Below the pieces are notes generated by a model, which did not search any database, was not told where the DNA came from, and saw only the letters and a list, made by a program, of their open reading frames with translations. Below, piece after piece: positions 1 to 9,186 of a DNA stretch of 64,000 nt. Within the stretch, counting starts at the first letter, position 1, and each line of letters starts with the position of its first letter. The stretch comes from Pedobacter sp. Leaf194 (GTDB lineage: Bacteria > Bacteroidota > Bacteroidia > Sphingobacteriales > Sphingobacteriaceae): NCBI RefSeq assembly GCF_001423945.1, contig NZ_LMPU01000001.1, positions 1,237,971-1,301,970 of the forward strand, written 5' to 3'. The position numbers were made by a program, and so were the translations under genes.

Positions 1-229
1 TTTTCCAGTCCTGGTATTCTGAAGAACCTCTAAAGCCTCCGGTATGCGCCTCCAATGTTTCCCAGTTTACCAGCAAAATGTACTTATCCGAATCTTCTAA
101 ACACTTTTTAAGTTGATGTGAGAGGTAACCTTCCATCGCTGAGATAATTTTCTGAGCCTCTGCAAAGGCCATTTCAAATTCGGCAGTAAGGCCGGCTTTT
201 ACATTTAATATCGCAACTTCTAATATCAT
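1..229 (-). CDS. Antibiotic biosynthesis monooxygenase (ABM) family protein, partial
   Basis: Reading from the ATG at 227-229 towards base 1 gives a continuous frame (MILEVAILNVKAGLTAEF...), cut by the window edge after about 76 codons. The pattern fits the dimeric ferredoxin-like ABM fold: a short beta strand, then 'AEFEMAFAEAQKII', then 'MEGYLSHQLKKCLED', a 'LLVNWETLEAHTGGFRGSSEYQDW' strand-helix typical of the family. ABM proteins range from heme-degrading or quinone oxygenases to proteins of unknown role, so no substrate can be named. It starts about 55 bp after leuC on the same strand and is probably the next gene of the operon, in a place where leuD might have been expected. Confidence 0.75.
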   Translation of the reverse strand, partial: MILEVAILNVKAGLTAEFEMAFAEAQKIISAMEGYLSHQLKKCLEDSDKYILLVNWETLEAHTGGFRGSSEYQDWK

Positions 230-283
230 CTTTCTTAATTTTTGTGTTTAGCAACAACCGGCCGTTTTAACTATTTTTTGCTG

Positions 284-1690
284 TTAGCCTTCAACTAAAA
301 ATTCTCTTACATCAGTAATTACGCCTGTAACTGCGGCCGCTGCTGCAGTTAAGGGACTGGCTAATAATGTTCTTGCGTTTTGTCCTTGCCGCCCTTCAAA
401 ATTTCTGTTTGAAGTTGAAACGCAGTATTTCCCTGCCGGAATTTTATCTTCGTTCATTCCCAAACAGGCACTGCAACCTGGTTCGCGGAGTTGGAAACCA
501 GCGGCTTCAAAAATTTTATCCAAACCTTCGTTTTTAGCTTGCTGTTCTACTTGTTTAGAACCAGGAACAATCCAAACGGTTACGTTATCCGCCTTGCGTT
601 TATCTTTAACAAACTCTGCAACTTCACGTAAATCTTCAATGCGTGAGTTTGTACAACTTCCAATAAAAACATAATCTACCGGTTTGCCTATCAAAGCTGC
701 GTCGTCATCAAAGCCCATGTAATCCAGTGCTTTTTGATATGAAAGCTTTTCTTTTTCTGGTTGTGATTGAGTTGCCGGAATAATTTCACGAATGCCCATC
801 CCCATTCCAGGATTGGTACCGTAGGTTATCATCGGAGCGATATCAGCCGCATCAAAAGTTAAAATGCTATCGAATTTCGCGTCAGCATCGCTGTATAATG
901 TTTTCCAGTAAGCAAGCGCTTTATCCCATTCCGCTCCGGCCGGGGCAAATTCTCTACCCTTTATATAATCGAAAGTGGTTTGGTCCGGCGCAATTAATCC
1001 GCCTCTGGCACCCATTTCAATGCTCATGTTGCAAATTGTCATTCTCGCTTCCATGCTTAAAGCTTCAATAGCCGAACCTGCATATTCGATAAAAAATCCG
1101 GTTCCACCGGCAGCAGAAATCTGAGCAATAATGTAAAGGATAATATCTTTTGCGCCCACACCTTTTCCAAGCTGCCCGTTTACTTCAATTTTCATCGTTT
1201 TAGGTTTCGATTGCAACAAACATTGCGTTGCAAAAACCTGTTCTACCTGCGATGTTCCTATCCCGAAAGCAATTGCTCCGAAAGCGCCATGGGTAGATGT
1301 GTGACTGTCACCACAAACCATTGTTTTGCCAGGTAGGGTAATGCCCAGTTCTGGTCCGATAACATGAACAATCCCCTGGAAAGGATGGCCAAGGCCATAA
1401 AGTTCAATCCCAAATTCTGCGCAATTTCTTGTCAGCATATCTACCTGATAGCGGGAAAGCTCCTCTTTAATAGGTTGTAGCTGGTTTAAAGTTGGCACGT
1501 TATGGTCTGCCGTAGCCACCGTTTGTTTCGGTCTAAAAACCGGTAATCCTCTTTTGCGCAAACCATCAAACGCCTGCGGAGAGGTTACCTCGTGTATTAA
1601 GTGTGTATCAATGTATAAAATATCAGGAAATCCTTCTTCACTTTTTACAACGTGTGCGTCCCAAATTTTCTCTACTAATGTTTTTGACAT
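284..1690 (-). CDS. leuC: 3-isopropylmalate dehydratase large subunit
   Basis: LeuC isomerises 2-isopropylmalate to 3-isopropylmalate in leucine synthesis, as a heterodimer with LeuD, in the cytoplasm. The 468-residue product from the MSKTLVEK start matches the usual length of about 466. It shows the aconitase-family [4Fe-4S] ligands: Cys346 in 'IGSCTNSR' and Cys406/Cys409 in '[11 protein letters not shown]'. An in-frame ATG eight codons upstream would add a non-conserved MGLITHM, so I chose the inner start. It lies 124 bp downstream of ilvC. leuD is not in this window and could lie beyond base 1. Confidence 0.97.
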   Translation of the reverse strand: MSKTLVEKIWDAHVVKSEEGFPDILYIDTHLIHEVTSPQAFDGLRKRGLPVFRPKQTVATADHNVPTLNQLQPIKEELSRYQVDMLTRNCAEFGIELYGLGHPFQGIVHVIGPELGITLPGKTMVCGDSHTSTHGAFGAIAFGIGTSQVEQVFATQCLLQSKPKTMKIEVNGQLGKGVGAKDIILYIIAQISAAGGTGFFIEYAGSAIEALSMEARMTICNMSIEMGARGGLIAPDQTTFDYIKGREFAPAGAEWDKALAYWKTLYSDADAKFDSILTFDAADIAPMITYGTNPGMGMGIREIIPATQSQPEKEKLSYQKALDYMGFDDDAALIGKPVDYVFIGSCTNSRIEDLREVAEFVKDKRKADNVTVWIVPGSKQVEQQAKNEGLDKIFEAAGFQLREPGCSACLGMNEDKIPAGKYCVSTSNRNFEGRQGQNARTLLASPLTAAAAAVTGVITDVREFLVEG

Positions 1691-1716
1691 CATATGTGTT
1701 ATTAGCCCCACCTCAA

Positions 1717-1734
1717 CCCTCCCGGGTAGGAGGG
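1717..1734. repeat. Small intergenic hairpin, possible REP-like element, between ilvC and leuC
   Basis: CCCTCC (1717-1722) and GGAGGG (1729-1734) form a 6-bp GC-only stem just upstream of leuC, flanked by C/T-rich sequence. Short C/G-rich palindromes of this look are scattered in Bacteroidota intergenic regions. There is no U-tract, so it is not a standard terminator. It could affect leuC mRNA stability or translation. A repeat identity is a guess without the rest of the genome. Confidence 0.3.
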
Positions 1735-1814
1735 AGTAGCAAGTGTGTTAATAAATTGCTCACCTTTTTAAAGGCATATACTCTTTTTATCAGCGGAAAC
1801 GCTGGTTTCTCTTT

Positions 1815-3296
1815 TTAAGCAGTTTTAATTGCCTTCATTGCCGTCATTGCCTTACGCAGTGTGGCGCCAATTTGTTCTACTTCATGTGAGCGAATTGCTT
1901 CGTTAACATCGATAAGCTTTCTGTTATCTACTGCGCCATCTTTACCTTCGTTAAAGTTTTTACCAACCAAATCTGTATCTACTTTCGTCATGAAATCTGC
2001 TAACAATGGTTTACAAGCCTGGTCGAACAAGTAACAACCATATTCAGCCGTGTCGGAAATTACGCGGTTCATTTCGAACAGCTTTTTACGGGCAATCGTA
2101 TTCGCAATTAGTGGTGTTTCGTGTAACGATTCGTAATACGCCGACTCCGGTTTAATTCCTGCCTGAACCATAGTTTCGAAAGCGAGCTCTACCCCCGCAC
2201 GAACAAAAGCAACCATTAACAGGTAGTTATCGAAATATTCTTGTTCACCAATTTTAACATCGCCGGCAGGTGTTTTTTCAAAGGCTGTTTCGCCAGTTTC
2301 TGCCCGCCATTTCAATAAATTTTTATCACCCGCTGCCCAATCTTCCATCATCGTCCGGCTAAATTCACCACTCATAATATCATCCTGATGCTTTTGGAAA
2401 AGCGGACGCATAATGTCTTTCAACTCTTCCGAAATTTCGAAGGCTTTGATTTTAGCAACATTGCTTAACCGATCCATCATCGCAGTAATACCACCTTGCT
2501 TTAAAGCTTCAGTAATTACTTCAACACCGTATTGAACAAGTTTTGATGCGTAACCAGCATCGATGCCTTTTTCTACCATTTTATCAAACGATAAGATGGA
2601 TCCGGTTTGCAACAAGCCGCAAAGAATAGTTTGCTCGCCCATTAAATCAGATTTCACCTCAGCCACAAAAGACGATTTTAAAACACCAGCCCTGTGCCCG
2701 CCAGTACCTACACAATAGGCCTTCGCCTGTGCTAATCCTTTACCTTGAGGATCGTTTTCAGGGTGTACCGCAATTAAAGTCGGCACGCCAAAACCGCGAA
2801 CATATTCCGCTCTAACTTCGCTTCCAGGACATTTAGGTGCAACCATAATAACGGTTAAATCTTTACGGATTTGCATACCTTCTTCTACAATGTTGAAGCC
2901 GTGAGAATATAATAAAGTGGCTCCATCTTTCATTAAAGGCATAATTGCATTCACAACTGCCGTATGTTGTTTGTCGGGAGTGAGGTTAATTACCACATCA
3001 GCAGTAGGAATTAGTTCTTCGTAAGTACCAACTTTAAAGTTGTTTTCAGTTGCATTTTTCCATGAATCTCTCTTACCTTCAATTGCTTCTTTGCGCAATG
3101 TGTAGCTTACATCTAAACCACTATCTCTTAAATTTAAACCTTGGTTTAAGCCTTGGGCACCGCAACCAACAATTACCAGTTTCTTGCCTTTTAAAGCACT
3201 AATGCCGTCCAGAAACTCTGAACTTTCCATGAAATCGCATACACCTAATTGGTTTAATTTTTCTCTAAGAGGTAATGTGTTAAAATAATTTGACAT
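1815..3296 (-). CDS. ilvC: Ketol-acid reductoisomerase (class II, long form)
   Basis: IlvC converts 2-acetolactate or 2-aceto-2-hydroxybutyrate with NADPH and Mg2+ to the dihydroxy acids of valine and isoleucine synthesis. At 493 residues this is the long class II enzyme with a duplicated C-terminal knotted domain, like E. coli IlvC, not the short class I type of about 330. The N-terminal Rossmann fold shows the dinucleotide motif '[13 protein letters not shown]', followed by '[16 protein letters not shown]' in the cofactor-specificity loop. The start is the only ATG consistent with the family N-terminus ([18 protein letters not shown]). It sits 290 bp after the DinB-like gene, a gap that may hold its own promoter. 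Confidence 0.97.
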   Translation of the reverse strand: MSNYFNTLPLREKLNQLGVCDFMESSEFLDGISALKGKKLVIVGCGAQGLNQGLNLRDSGLDVSYTLRKEAIEGKRDSWKNATENNFKVGTYEELIPTADVVINLTPDKQHTAVVNAIMPLMKDGATLLYSHGFNIVEEGMQIRKDLTVIMVAPKCPGSEVRAEYVRGFGVPTLIAVHPENDPQGKGLAQAKAYCVGTGGHRAGVLKSSFVAEVKSDLMGEQTILCGLLQTGSILSFDKMVEKGIDAGYASKLVQYGVEVITEALKQGGITAMMDRLSNVAKIKAFEISEELKDIMRPLFQKHQDDIMSGEFSRTMMEDWAAGDKNLLKWRAETGETAFEKTPAGDVKIGEQEYFDNYLLMVAFVRAGVELAFETMVQAGIKPESAYYESLHETPLIANTIARKKLFEMNRVISDTAEYGCYLFDQACKPLLADFMTKVDTDLVGKNFNEGKDGAVDNRKLIDVNEAIRSHEVEQIGATLRKAMTAMKAIKTA

Positions 3297-3586
3297 CGTT
3301 TTGTTATTTATTTTATGGTTCTATTTTCTAATTATCAGTCATTCTGAGCTCGTAAAAAGATTTTTGCTTAATCAATCTAATGGCCTGTTTCATCTCGTGA
3401 CAAAACATTTTTATTTTGTTGAAAAGCAAATCCTGTGCTTTTCGGCTATTTCAGTCCCGCTTTTTGTTCCTGCCGGAGAAAAACCGGCATCCACGCCAAT
3501 CGGGTTTATTTTACCAGGGTTCTGTGTTTCAAAATTTTCCTGCGTCCCTCATGGTTACAAATCAGCGGCAAACTTACGTTCACTTT
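3297..3586 (-). other. 290-bp gap upstream of ilvC with three hairpins, no gene seen
   Basis: Three potential hairpins occur on the minus strand: TGCCGG/CCGGCA (arms 3484-3489 and 3471-3476), GAAAAGC/GCTTTTC around 3420-3442, and ACAAAA/TTTTGT near 3400-3419. None is followed by a clear U-tract. The plus-strand phrase near 3340-3355 resembles the short imperfect repeats common between Bacteroidota genes. I saw no leader peptide rich in branched-chain residues and no riboswitch that I could recognise. Confidence 0.4.
3569..3576 (-). promoter_or_regulatory. Candidate -7 element for ilvC
   Basis: On the minus strand the octamer reads TAAGTTTG, a full match to the Bacteroidota -7 consensus TAnnTTTG. 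It lies directly after the DinB-like gene and 270 bp upstream of ilvC. No clear TTTG lies at the expected upstream distance, so this is half a promoter only. If used, the ilvC leader would be about 265 nt. Confidence 0.35.
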
Positions 3587-4069
3587 TTATGCAGACTGAA
3601 CATCAACAATCACCTTCTTCAGTGCCCAGGCGTAACCGTAGTGCAGGTTATCATGGCCGATTGTTGTAATCAGTACCTCCTCAATATTCTTCATTTCAAC
3701 TCCGTAAGTTGAAGTTGAAAAGGCCATTGCATTTGCAAACGCACCCTTTGCATAATCATCTCTTATTTTTTCAATGCTTTCGAGCGCAATCGCCTTCAAT
3801 TCTGCAACCTCTTCCTGGCTTACCCTGTAAGTTGGGCGGGTATCTTTTTTGTAAAACTCATTAAACTTTACCGAGCCTGCATCTGCAAGTATGCCTGTGC
3901 GTACATAACAAAGTGTTTGTGTGCTCACTACAATGTGGCCAAAGTTCCAGATGATGTTGTTATTATAGCCATCCGGAATTTTGTTCAGCTGTTCAATTGT
4001 TAAGTCATCGATAAGCTGGATAAAGGCTTTTCTGGAATTAATTATGAAATCAAATACTTCGTTTATCAT
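3587..4069 (-). CDS. DinB-like four-helix protein
   Basis: This 160-residue protein has the DinB/YfiT-like four-helix pattern: an N-terminal helix (FIINSRKAFIQLIDDLT), a His in 'WNFGHIVVS' and a late 'GHDNLHYGY' motif. In the family these histidines bind a divalent metal. Relatives include thiol-dependent transferases and many uncharacterised DNA-damage-induced proteins, so the reaction is unknown. The start codon lies one base after the stop of the glyoxalase-like gene, so the two are co-translated members of the ilv operon. No link to amino acid synthesis is known. Confidence 0.8.
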   Translation of the reverse strand: MINEVFDFIINSRKAFIQLIDDLTIEQLNKIPDGYNNNIIWNFGHIVVSTQTLCYVRTGILADAGSVKFNEFYKKDTRPTYRVSQEEVAELKAIALESIEKIRDDYAKGAFANAMAFSTSTYGVEMKNIEEVLITTIGHDNLHYGYAWALKKVIVDVQSA

Positions 4070-4070
4070 T

Positions 4071-4454
4071 TTATGCTTCTATCTCTGATTCGTCCAATGG
4101 CTGATTAAAAGTAATCTTGTTAAAGAACGGATCGTTTACGGTGACAGCCCAGCTTCCGTAGAAAGTTTTTTCCAAGCCTGGCCTGTTGTATTTATATTTT
4201 TTATCTATTATTTGCTTATGAAATTCATGTAAGCCGGTACAATCGACGTGAATGTGCGCTCCCGGAGAACTATCGCCGTGATGCTCACTCAGGTGTAATT
4301 CAATTCCACCTAAGGAGATTTGAATATAAACCGGCGTATTTTCTTCAAACCGATGTTCCCAGTCAATTTTAAAGCCCAGCCAATTCACATAAAATTCAAT
4401 CGCTTTATCATAATCGAATATTCGAAGAATCGGCTTAACACTTTTACATTTCAT
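4071..4454 (-). CDS. Glyoxalase/bleomycin-resistance superfamily protein
   Basis: A 127-residue single-domain vicinal-oxygen-chelate protein. It shows the beta-alpha-beta pattern of the superfamily: 'VKPILRIFDYDKAIEFYVNWLGFKIDWEHRF', then 'VYIQISLGGIELHLSEHHGD', 'GAHIHVDCTGLHEFHKQI' and 'WAVTVNDPFFNKITFNQP'. The shape is closest to Ble-type binding proteins that are often annotated as glyoxalase superfamily proteins. The ligand is unknown. It lies 92 bp after ilvN and is tightly joined to the DinB-like gene, an unusual insertion into a branched-chain operon. Confidence 0.85.
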   Translation of the reverse strand: MKCKSVKPILRIFDYDKAIEFYVNWLGFKIDWEHRFEENTPVYIQISLGGIELHLSEHHGDSSPGAHIHVDCTGLHEFHKQIIDKKYKYNRPGLEKTFYGSWAVTVNDPFFNKITFNQPLDESEIEA

Positions 4455-4546
4455 TTTCCTTAAGTTTTTAACCGCAAAGAGGCGCTTTTTGCTAAAGATT
4501 GCCAGGCATCATGCTTGTAATCCCTGCTTTTTCCTCTTGCTCAATG

Positions 4547-5185
4547 CTACATCGTAAAAATCTTTTCTCCTTTATCTAAAAACTCGTTTTCTACAAGTTC
4601 CTCTCCGGGTTCAAAAGCTTCAAACTCTTTCAGTTTTTCATGGAAACCAGCGCTATCTTTTATAATGGCAACCCTTGCCGAACGCACAAACTCTATCAGT
4701 TCATATGGTTCAAGTGCCTTTACGAGTGCATCAGTTTCTTCTCTGTGACCAGTTACCGCGAAAACAGTATAATCTTTACGAATAACCACGGCACTTGCGC
4801 CATATTGCCTCAACAAACGCTCAACAGTTACCTTTTCAGCAATTTCATCGGTTGAAACTTTGTAAAGCGCTAATTCCTGCCAGATAATTTCGTCGTTAGT
4901 ATTGAAATAAACTTTCAAAACTTCAATTTGCTTTTCAATCTGTCGTGCAAGTTTCCTCACAACCTCATAACTTTCGGTAATTACGATGTTGAAGCGATGA
5001 ATCCCGTCAATTTCAGATGCCGAGCTGTTTAGGCTCTCGATATTGATTTTTCTTTTTGAGAAAATAATCGCAATCCTGTTTAACAAGCCAATCCGGTTCT
5101 CGGCATATACCGTTATCGTGTATTCCTGCTTTCCGTCTAAATCAGCTTTATCTATTTTATGTTCTATTGTATTTTCAGTACTCAT
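4547..5185 (-). CDS. ilvN: Acetolactate synthase small (regulatory) subunit
   Basis: The ACT-domain regulatory subunit of acetohydroxyacid synthase, which raises activity of IlvB and carries valine feedback inhibition. The N-terminal ACT domain is clear: 'YTITVYAENRIGLLNRIAIIFSKRKINIESLN' in two consecutive strands and a helix, then 'HRFNIVITESYEVVRKLARQIEKQIEVLKV'. A second conserved domain follows (VTVERLLRQYGASAVVIRKDYTVFAVTG...). From the chosen start (MSTENTIEHK) it has 212 residues, longer than the roughly 160 of proteobacterial IlvN. An upstream ATG would extend it by 15 weakly conserved residues. It follows ilvB by 119 bp. Confidence 0.93.
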   Translation of the reverse strand: MSTENTIEHKIDKADLDGKQEYTITVYAENRIGLLNRIAIIFSKRKINIESLNSSASEIDGIHRFNIVITESYEVVRKLARQIEKQIEVLKVYFNTNDEIIWQELALYKVSTDEIAEKVTVERLLRQYGASAVVIRKDYTVFAVTGHREETDALVKALEPYELIEFVRSARVAIIKDSAGFHEKLKEFEAFEPGEELVENEFLDKGEKIFTM

Positions 5186-5304
5186 GATGTTTCTTTTAAC
5201 CGTATCGTCCATTTCAACCGTGCGGAGCAAACTTTATTTTAAGTTCTCTCCATTTGGCTGCGCTCCAGTCGAGTTAACGCTTGCGCCGCCTTTCATTCCT
5301 GGCT

Positions 5305-7056
5305 CTATTTCAACCTAATTTCACTTACGCTCATTCCCTGCGGAACCATCGGAAAAACGTTGTTTTCTCTTCCAACCATTACTTCCAACAGGTAAGAACC
5401 TTCGTGGTTAATCATGGTTTCCAATGCCTTTCTTAAATTAGCCCGTTCATCAACCTTAGCGCCTTCAATATAATAGGCTTTTGCCAAGGCCACAAAATCC
5501 GGACTGGTTATGTTTACGAAAGAGTAGCGTTTATCGTGAAATAATTGTTGCCACTGGCGAACCATTCCCAAGAAACGGTTATTTAAAATCAGGATTTTTA
5601 CCGCTGCGCCGAATTGCATTATCGTACCCAGTTCTTGCGGTGTCATTTGGAAACCACCATCGCCGATAATGGCAATTACTGTTTTAGCAGGCGCACCATA
5701 TTTGGCGCCAATTGCTGCAGGCAAACCAAAACCCATTGTTCCTAAACCACCAGAGGTAATATTGCTGCGGGTGTGATTGAATTTGGCGTAACGACAGGCA
5801 ACCATTTGGTGCTGACCAACATCGGTAACGATTACGGCATCGCCGCCACAAATTTCGTTGATGTTGCGCAATACCTCACCCATAGTCATTTCATCACCGG
5901 TAGGATAAAGTTCTGGCGTAATAACCTGGTCTATTTCCTGTTGATTATAGTCTTTGAATTTAGCCAACCAATCTTCATGTTTGTTTTCGTTTACTAAATT
6001 GGTAAGCAGGGGAAGGGTCTCTTTACAATCGCCCCAAATTCCAACTTCTGCCTTCACGTTTTTATCAATTTCAGCAGGGTCGATGTCCAGGTGAATAACT
6101 TTTGCTTGCTTCGCATACTTATCCAACCTACCGGTAACGCGGTCGTCGAAACGCATACCGATGGCAATTAACACATCACATTCGTTGGTTAAAACATTTG
6201 GGCCATAGTTTCCATGCATGCCCAACATGCCAACATTTAGTGGATGTGCGGTCGGGATTGCACCATCGCCCATAATCGTCCAGGCGGCAGGAATACCGCT
6301 TTTTTCGATAAAGGCTTTAAATTCTTGTTCGGCACCACCTAGAATTACACCCTGGCCAAATAAAACAAAAGGCTTTTTGGCAGCATTAATAAGTTCTGCT
6401 GCCTGCTCGATGTATGCGACCCTCACTTTTGGTTTGGGGCGGTAGGAGCGGATATGATTGCATTTTACATATTCAGGAAATTCCTCAACCTGTAATTGTG
6501 CATTCTTTGTGATGTCGATTAGCACCGGACCAGGCCGGCCGCTTTTAGCAATGTAAAATGCTTTAGCTAAAACTTCAGGAATTTCCTTTGCATCGGTAAC
6601 CTGATAATTCCATTTGGTAACTGGAGTAGTAATGTTGATTACGTCTGTTTCCTGGAAGGCATCTGTACCCAGTAAATGCGCAAAAACCTGTCCCGTGATA
6701 CATACCAACGGTGTGCTGTCAATTTGAGCATCTGCTAAACCGGTAACTAAATTTGTTGCACCCGGCCCGCTTGTTGCGAAACAAACTCCAACCTTGCCAC
6801 TTGCCCGGGCAAAACCTTGGGCTGCGTGAATGCCACCTTGCTCGTGACGAACCAGAATATGTTCTAATTTATCTGCGTAATCGTAAAGTGCATCGTAAAT
6901 TGGCATAATTGCACCGCCTGGATAACCAAAAATAGTGGTTACACCTTCTTCAATTAATCCATTCAATAAAACCTGCGATCCTGTTCCTTTAAACGAATGT
7001 TTTGAGGTTTCTGCTTTAACCTCGGGTTGTTGTACTATATCTTGTGCAGTTTCCAT
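5305..7056 (-). CDS. ilvB: Acetolactate synthase large (catalytic) subunit
   Basis: TPP-dependent enzyme that condenses pyruvate with pyruvate or 2-oxobutyrate, the first common step to valine, leucine and isoleucine. All three domains are present in 583 residues: the N-terminal PYR domain with the catalytic Glu in 'LVRHEQGGIHAAQGFARASG', the central FAD-type domain (GMLGMHGNYGPNVLTNECDVLIAIGMRFDDRVTG), and the C-terminal TPP domain with 'IGDGGFQMTPQELGT' and 'LNNRFLGMVRQWQ'. About 30 extra N-terminal residues before 'GSQVLLNGLIEEGV' are typical of Bacteroidota homologues. It forms the enzyme with IlvN, encoded next. Confidence 0.97.
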   Translation of the reverse strand: METAQDIVQQPEVKAETSKHSFKGTGSQVLLNGLIEEGVTTIFGYPGGAIMPIYDALYDYADKLEHILVRHEQGGIHAAQGFARASGKVGVCFATSGPGATNLVTGLADAQIDSTPLVCITGQVFAHLLGTDAFQETDVINITTPVTKWNYQVTDAKEIPEVLAKAFYIAKSGRPGPVLIDITKNAQLQVEEFPEYVKCNHIRSYRPKPKVRVAYIEQAAELINAAKKPFVLFGQGVILGGAEQEFKAFIEKSGIPAAWTIMGDGAIPTAHPLNVGMLGMHGNYGPNVLTNECDVLIAIGMRFDDRVTGRLDKYAKQAKVIHLDIDPAEIDKNVKAEVGIWGDCKETLPLLTNLVNENKHEDWLAKFKDYNQQEIDQVITPELYPTGDEMTMGEVLRNINEICGGDAVIVTDVGQHQMVACRYAKFNHTRSNITSGGLGTMGFGLPAAIGAKYGAPAKTVIAIIGDGGFQMTPQELGTIMQFGAAVKILILNNRFLGMVRQWQQLFHDKRYSFVNITSPDFVALAKAYYIEGAKVDERANLRKALETMINHEGSYLLEVMVGRENNVFPMVPQGMSVSEIRLK

Positions 7057-7090
7057 AATCTTGTTTTTGCGGTTGTATATTCTTTAATCT

Positions 7091-7115
7091 AAAACCGGAT
7101 TCTTCCCCCGGTTTT
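7091..7115. terminator. Weak hairpin between the small ORF and ilvB
   Basis: AAAACCGG (7091-7098) pairs with CCGGTTTT (7108-7115), an 8-bp stem. On the transcribed minus strand it comes six bases after the stop of the 74-codon ORF and ends in only four Ts before AGATTAAAG. It could give partial termination or protect the mRNA end; it is not a strong terminator. Confidence 0.35.
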
Positions 7116-7121
7116 TCCAAA

Positions 7122-7346
7122 TTAATTGAGCAATCTCTCCTTTTTATCGATTGGGTTTGCATTTTGCAAACCTCCACCAAGAATAGCTCTACGTTGAGCT
7201 TTAAACGCCTTTGGCATGTTCCGGGTGCCGACCCAAATCAAAGTCATAGTCTGTGATGCTGATTTTGGCTCACCACAGCCCGACACAATTTGCGGCCGCA
7301 TACTTGCCCGCTCAATTCTACTTTCAATGCTTTTAATAATTTGCAT
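7122..7346 (-). CDS. Doubtful 74-residue ORF between ilvD and ilvB
   Basis: The only substantial frame in the 337-bp ilvD-ilvB gap. It starts 47 bp after the ilvD stop and ends 65 bp before ilvB, so it is placed like an operon gene. The product (MQIIKSIESRIERASMRP...) has no signal peptide, no membrane segment and no motif I recognise; it has one Cys and an 'ILGGGLQNAN' stretch. Codon use is not clearly unlike its neighbours. An overlapping frame starting with ATG nine bases upstream (MNTICKLLKALKV...) is also open for 37 codons. Either may be chance. Conservation in related ilvD-ilvB gaps would decide. Confidence 0.3.
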   Translation of the reverse strand: MQIIKSIESRIERASMRPQIVSGCGEPKSASQTMTLIWVGTRNMPKAFKAQRRAILGGGLQNANPIDKKERLLN

Positions 7347-7393
7347 ATTGTATTCATTTAAATATTAATTTATTGTCGGGATGACTTTAAAAT

Positions 7394-9076
7394 TTAATAT
7401 TCATCAGTTACGCAACCACTGGCAGCGTCTGAAACTGTTTTGGCATATTTATAAAGCACACCTTTAGTTACTTTTAAAGCTGGCTGAACATATTTTTTTC
7501 TTCGCTCTGCGATAATTTCTTCGCTTACCTGTAAACTTATAATATTGTTTACAGCATCAATTAAAATTGGATCGTTATCCTCTACCAAGCCAATCAACCC
7601 GCCCTTGTAAGATTCAGGCGTGATGTGGCCAACTACGAAACCATGTGTTCCGCCGGAGAAACGGCCGTCGGTAATTAAAGCAACCGATTTCCCCAAACCC
7701 GCACCGATAATAGCAGAAGTTGGTTTTAACATTTCAGGCATGCCTGGCGCACCTACCGGACCAGAGTTTTTAATCACAATTACATCGCCAGGTTGTACCC
7801 GCCCACTTGAAATGCCTGCAATTAAATCATGCTCCCCATCAAAAACACGTGCAGCTCCCTCAAACTTTTCTCCCTCTTTACCAGAAATTTTTGCTACTGA
7901 TCCTTTTTCAGCAAGATTGCCGTAAAGGATTTGCAAGTGGCCCGTTGGCTTGATGGGTTCGCTCAATTTTTGAATAATTTTTTGGTCGTAGTCCATAATG
8001 GATTTAACATCGGCCAGGTTCTCAGCAACAGTTTTCCCGGTTACGGTTAAACAATCGCCATGTAACAAACCTTCGTTCAACAAGTACTTTAGCACCGCGG
8101 GTATACCGCCATACTGGTGTAAATCCTGCATCAGGTACTTACCACTTGGTTTAAAGTCTGCAAGCACAGGCGTAACATCACTCATCTTTTGAAAATCATC
8201 CTGAGTAATTTCTACACCAATAGCCTTACCCATTGCAATAAAATGCAATACGGCATTGGTGCTTCCACCCAAAATAATAATCGAGCGTATCGCATTTTCA
8301 AACGCTTTTCTTGTCATGATATCAGATGGTTTGATATCCTTTTCCAATAAAATTTTGATGTATTTTCCGGCGTCTAGACACTCTTGCTTTTTCTCCGGAC
8401 TAATTGCAGGGTTGGAAGACGAATAAGGTAAGCTCATACCTAAAGCCTCAATAGCAGATGCCATGGTATTTGCCGTGTACATACCTCCACAAGCGCCGGC
8501 ACCCGGACAAGTGTGTTTAATGATGCCCTGATAATCTTCTTCAGAAAGATTTCCGCAAATTTTTTGTCCCAAAGCTTCGAAAGCAGAAACAATATTTAAT
8601 TCCTCGCCCTTGTAATGGCCAGGAGCAATTGTGCCACCGTAAACCATTATTGAAGGCCGATCTAAACGAGCCATTGCCATAATTGCACCAGGCATATTTT
8701 TATCACAACCAGGAATAGAAATTATTCCATCATAATATTGGCCGCCGCAAATGGTTTCAATACTGTCTGCTATTACATCGCGACTAACCAGTGAGTACCG
8801 CATGCCATCGGTGCCATTACTCATGCCATCACTCACTCCAATCGTATTAAAAATCAAGCCTACTAAATCATTTTTCCAAACCCCAGCCTTTACATCTTTC
8901 GCAAGGTCATTCAGGTGCATATTGCAGGTGTTTCCATCGTAACCCATGCTTGCAATGCCAACCTGTGCTTTTGCCATATCTGCATCGGTTAATCCGATTC
9001 CGTAAAGCATGGCCTGTGCCGCGGGTTGTGTTGGGTCTTGTGTAAATGTTTTACTGTACTTATTTAATTCGCTCAT
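7394..9076 (-). CDS. ilvD: Dihydroxy-acid dehydratase
   Basis: IlvD dehydrates 2,3-dihydroxy-isovalerate and -methylvalerate to the 2-oxo acids. The 560-residue length fits the family. Iron-sulfur cluster motifs are present: '[19 protein letters not shown]' and '[20 protein letters not shown]', with a third Cys in '[12 protein letters not shown]'. The C-terminal '[22 protein letters not shown]' motif is also intact. The start [15 protein letters not shown] is the first ATG in frame. It follows ilvE by 110 bp and belongs to the same minus-strand operon. Confidence 0.97.
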   Translation of the reverse strand: MSELNKYSKTFTQDPTQPAAQAMLYGIGLTDADMAKAQVGIASMGYDGNTCNMHLNDLAKDVKAGVWKNDLVGLIFNTIGVSDGMSNGTDGMRYSLVSRDVIADSIETICGGQYYDGIISIPGCDKNMPGAIMAMARLDRPSIMVYGGTIAPGHYKGEELNIVSAFEALGQKICGNLSEEDYQGIIKHTCPGAGACGGMYTANTMASAIEALGMSLPYSSSNPAISPEKKQECLDAGKYIKILLEKDIKPSDIMTRKAFENAIRSIIILGGSTNAVLHFIAMGKAIGVEITQDDFQKMSDVTPVLADFKPSGKYLMQDLHQYGGIPAVLKYLLNEGLLHGDCLTVTGKTVAENLADVKSIMDYDQKIIQKLSEPIKPTGHLQILYGNLAEKGSVAKISGKEGEKFEGAARVFDGEHDLIAGISSGRVQPGDVIVIKNSGPVGAPGMPEMLKPTSAIIGAGLGKSVALITDGRFSGGTHGFVVGHITPESYKGGLIGLVEDNDPILIDAVNNIISLQVSEEIIAERRKKYVQPALKVTKGVLYKYAKTVSDAASGCVTDEY

Positions 9077-9186
9077 TGTTTAAAATGTATATTCTGGTTC
9101 TATTGGTTTTCATTTATATTCATGCCAGGTATTAGATAATTTTAAAAGGTACTTCCTACCAGACAATTTCTGTTAACAGCTTTCTG

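Noticed and set aside
3297..3586. Riboswitch or T-box in the ilvC leader
   Set aside because: The hairpins do not match any conserved riboswitch core I know, and no terminator follows them.
3301..3669. 122-codon plus-strand frame upstream of ilvC
   Set aside because: It overlaps the real DinB-like gene and the ilvC leader on the other strand and shows no protein family pattern.
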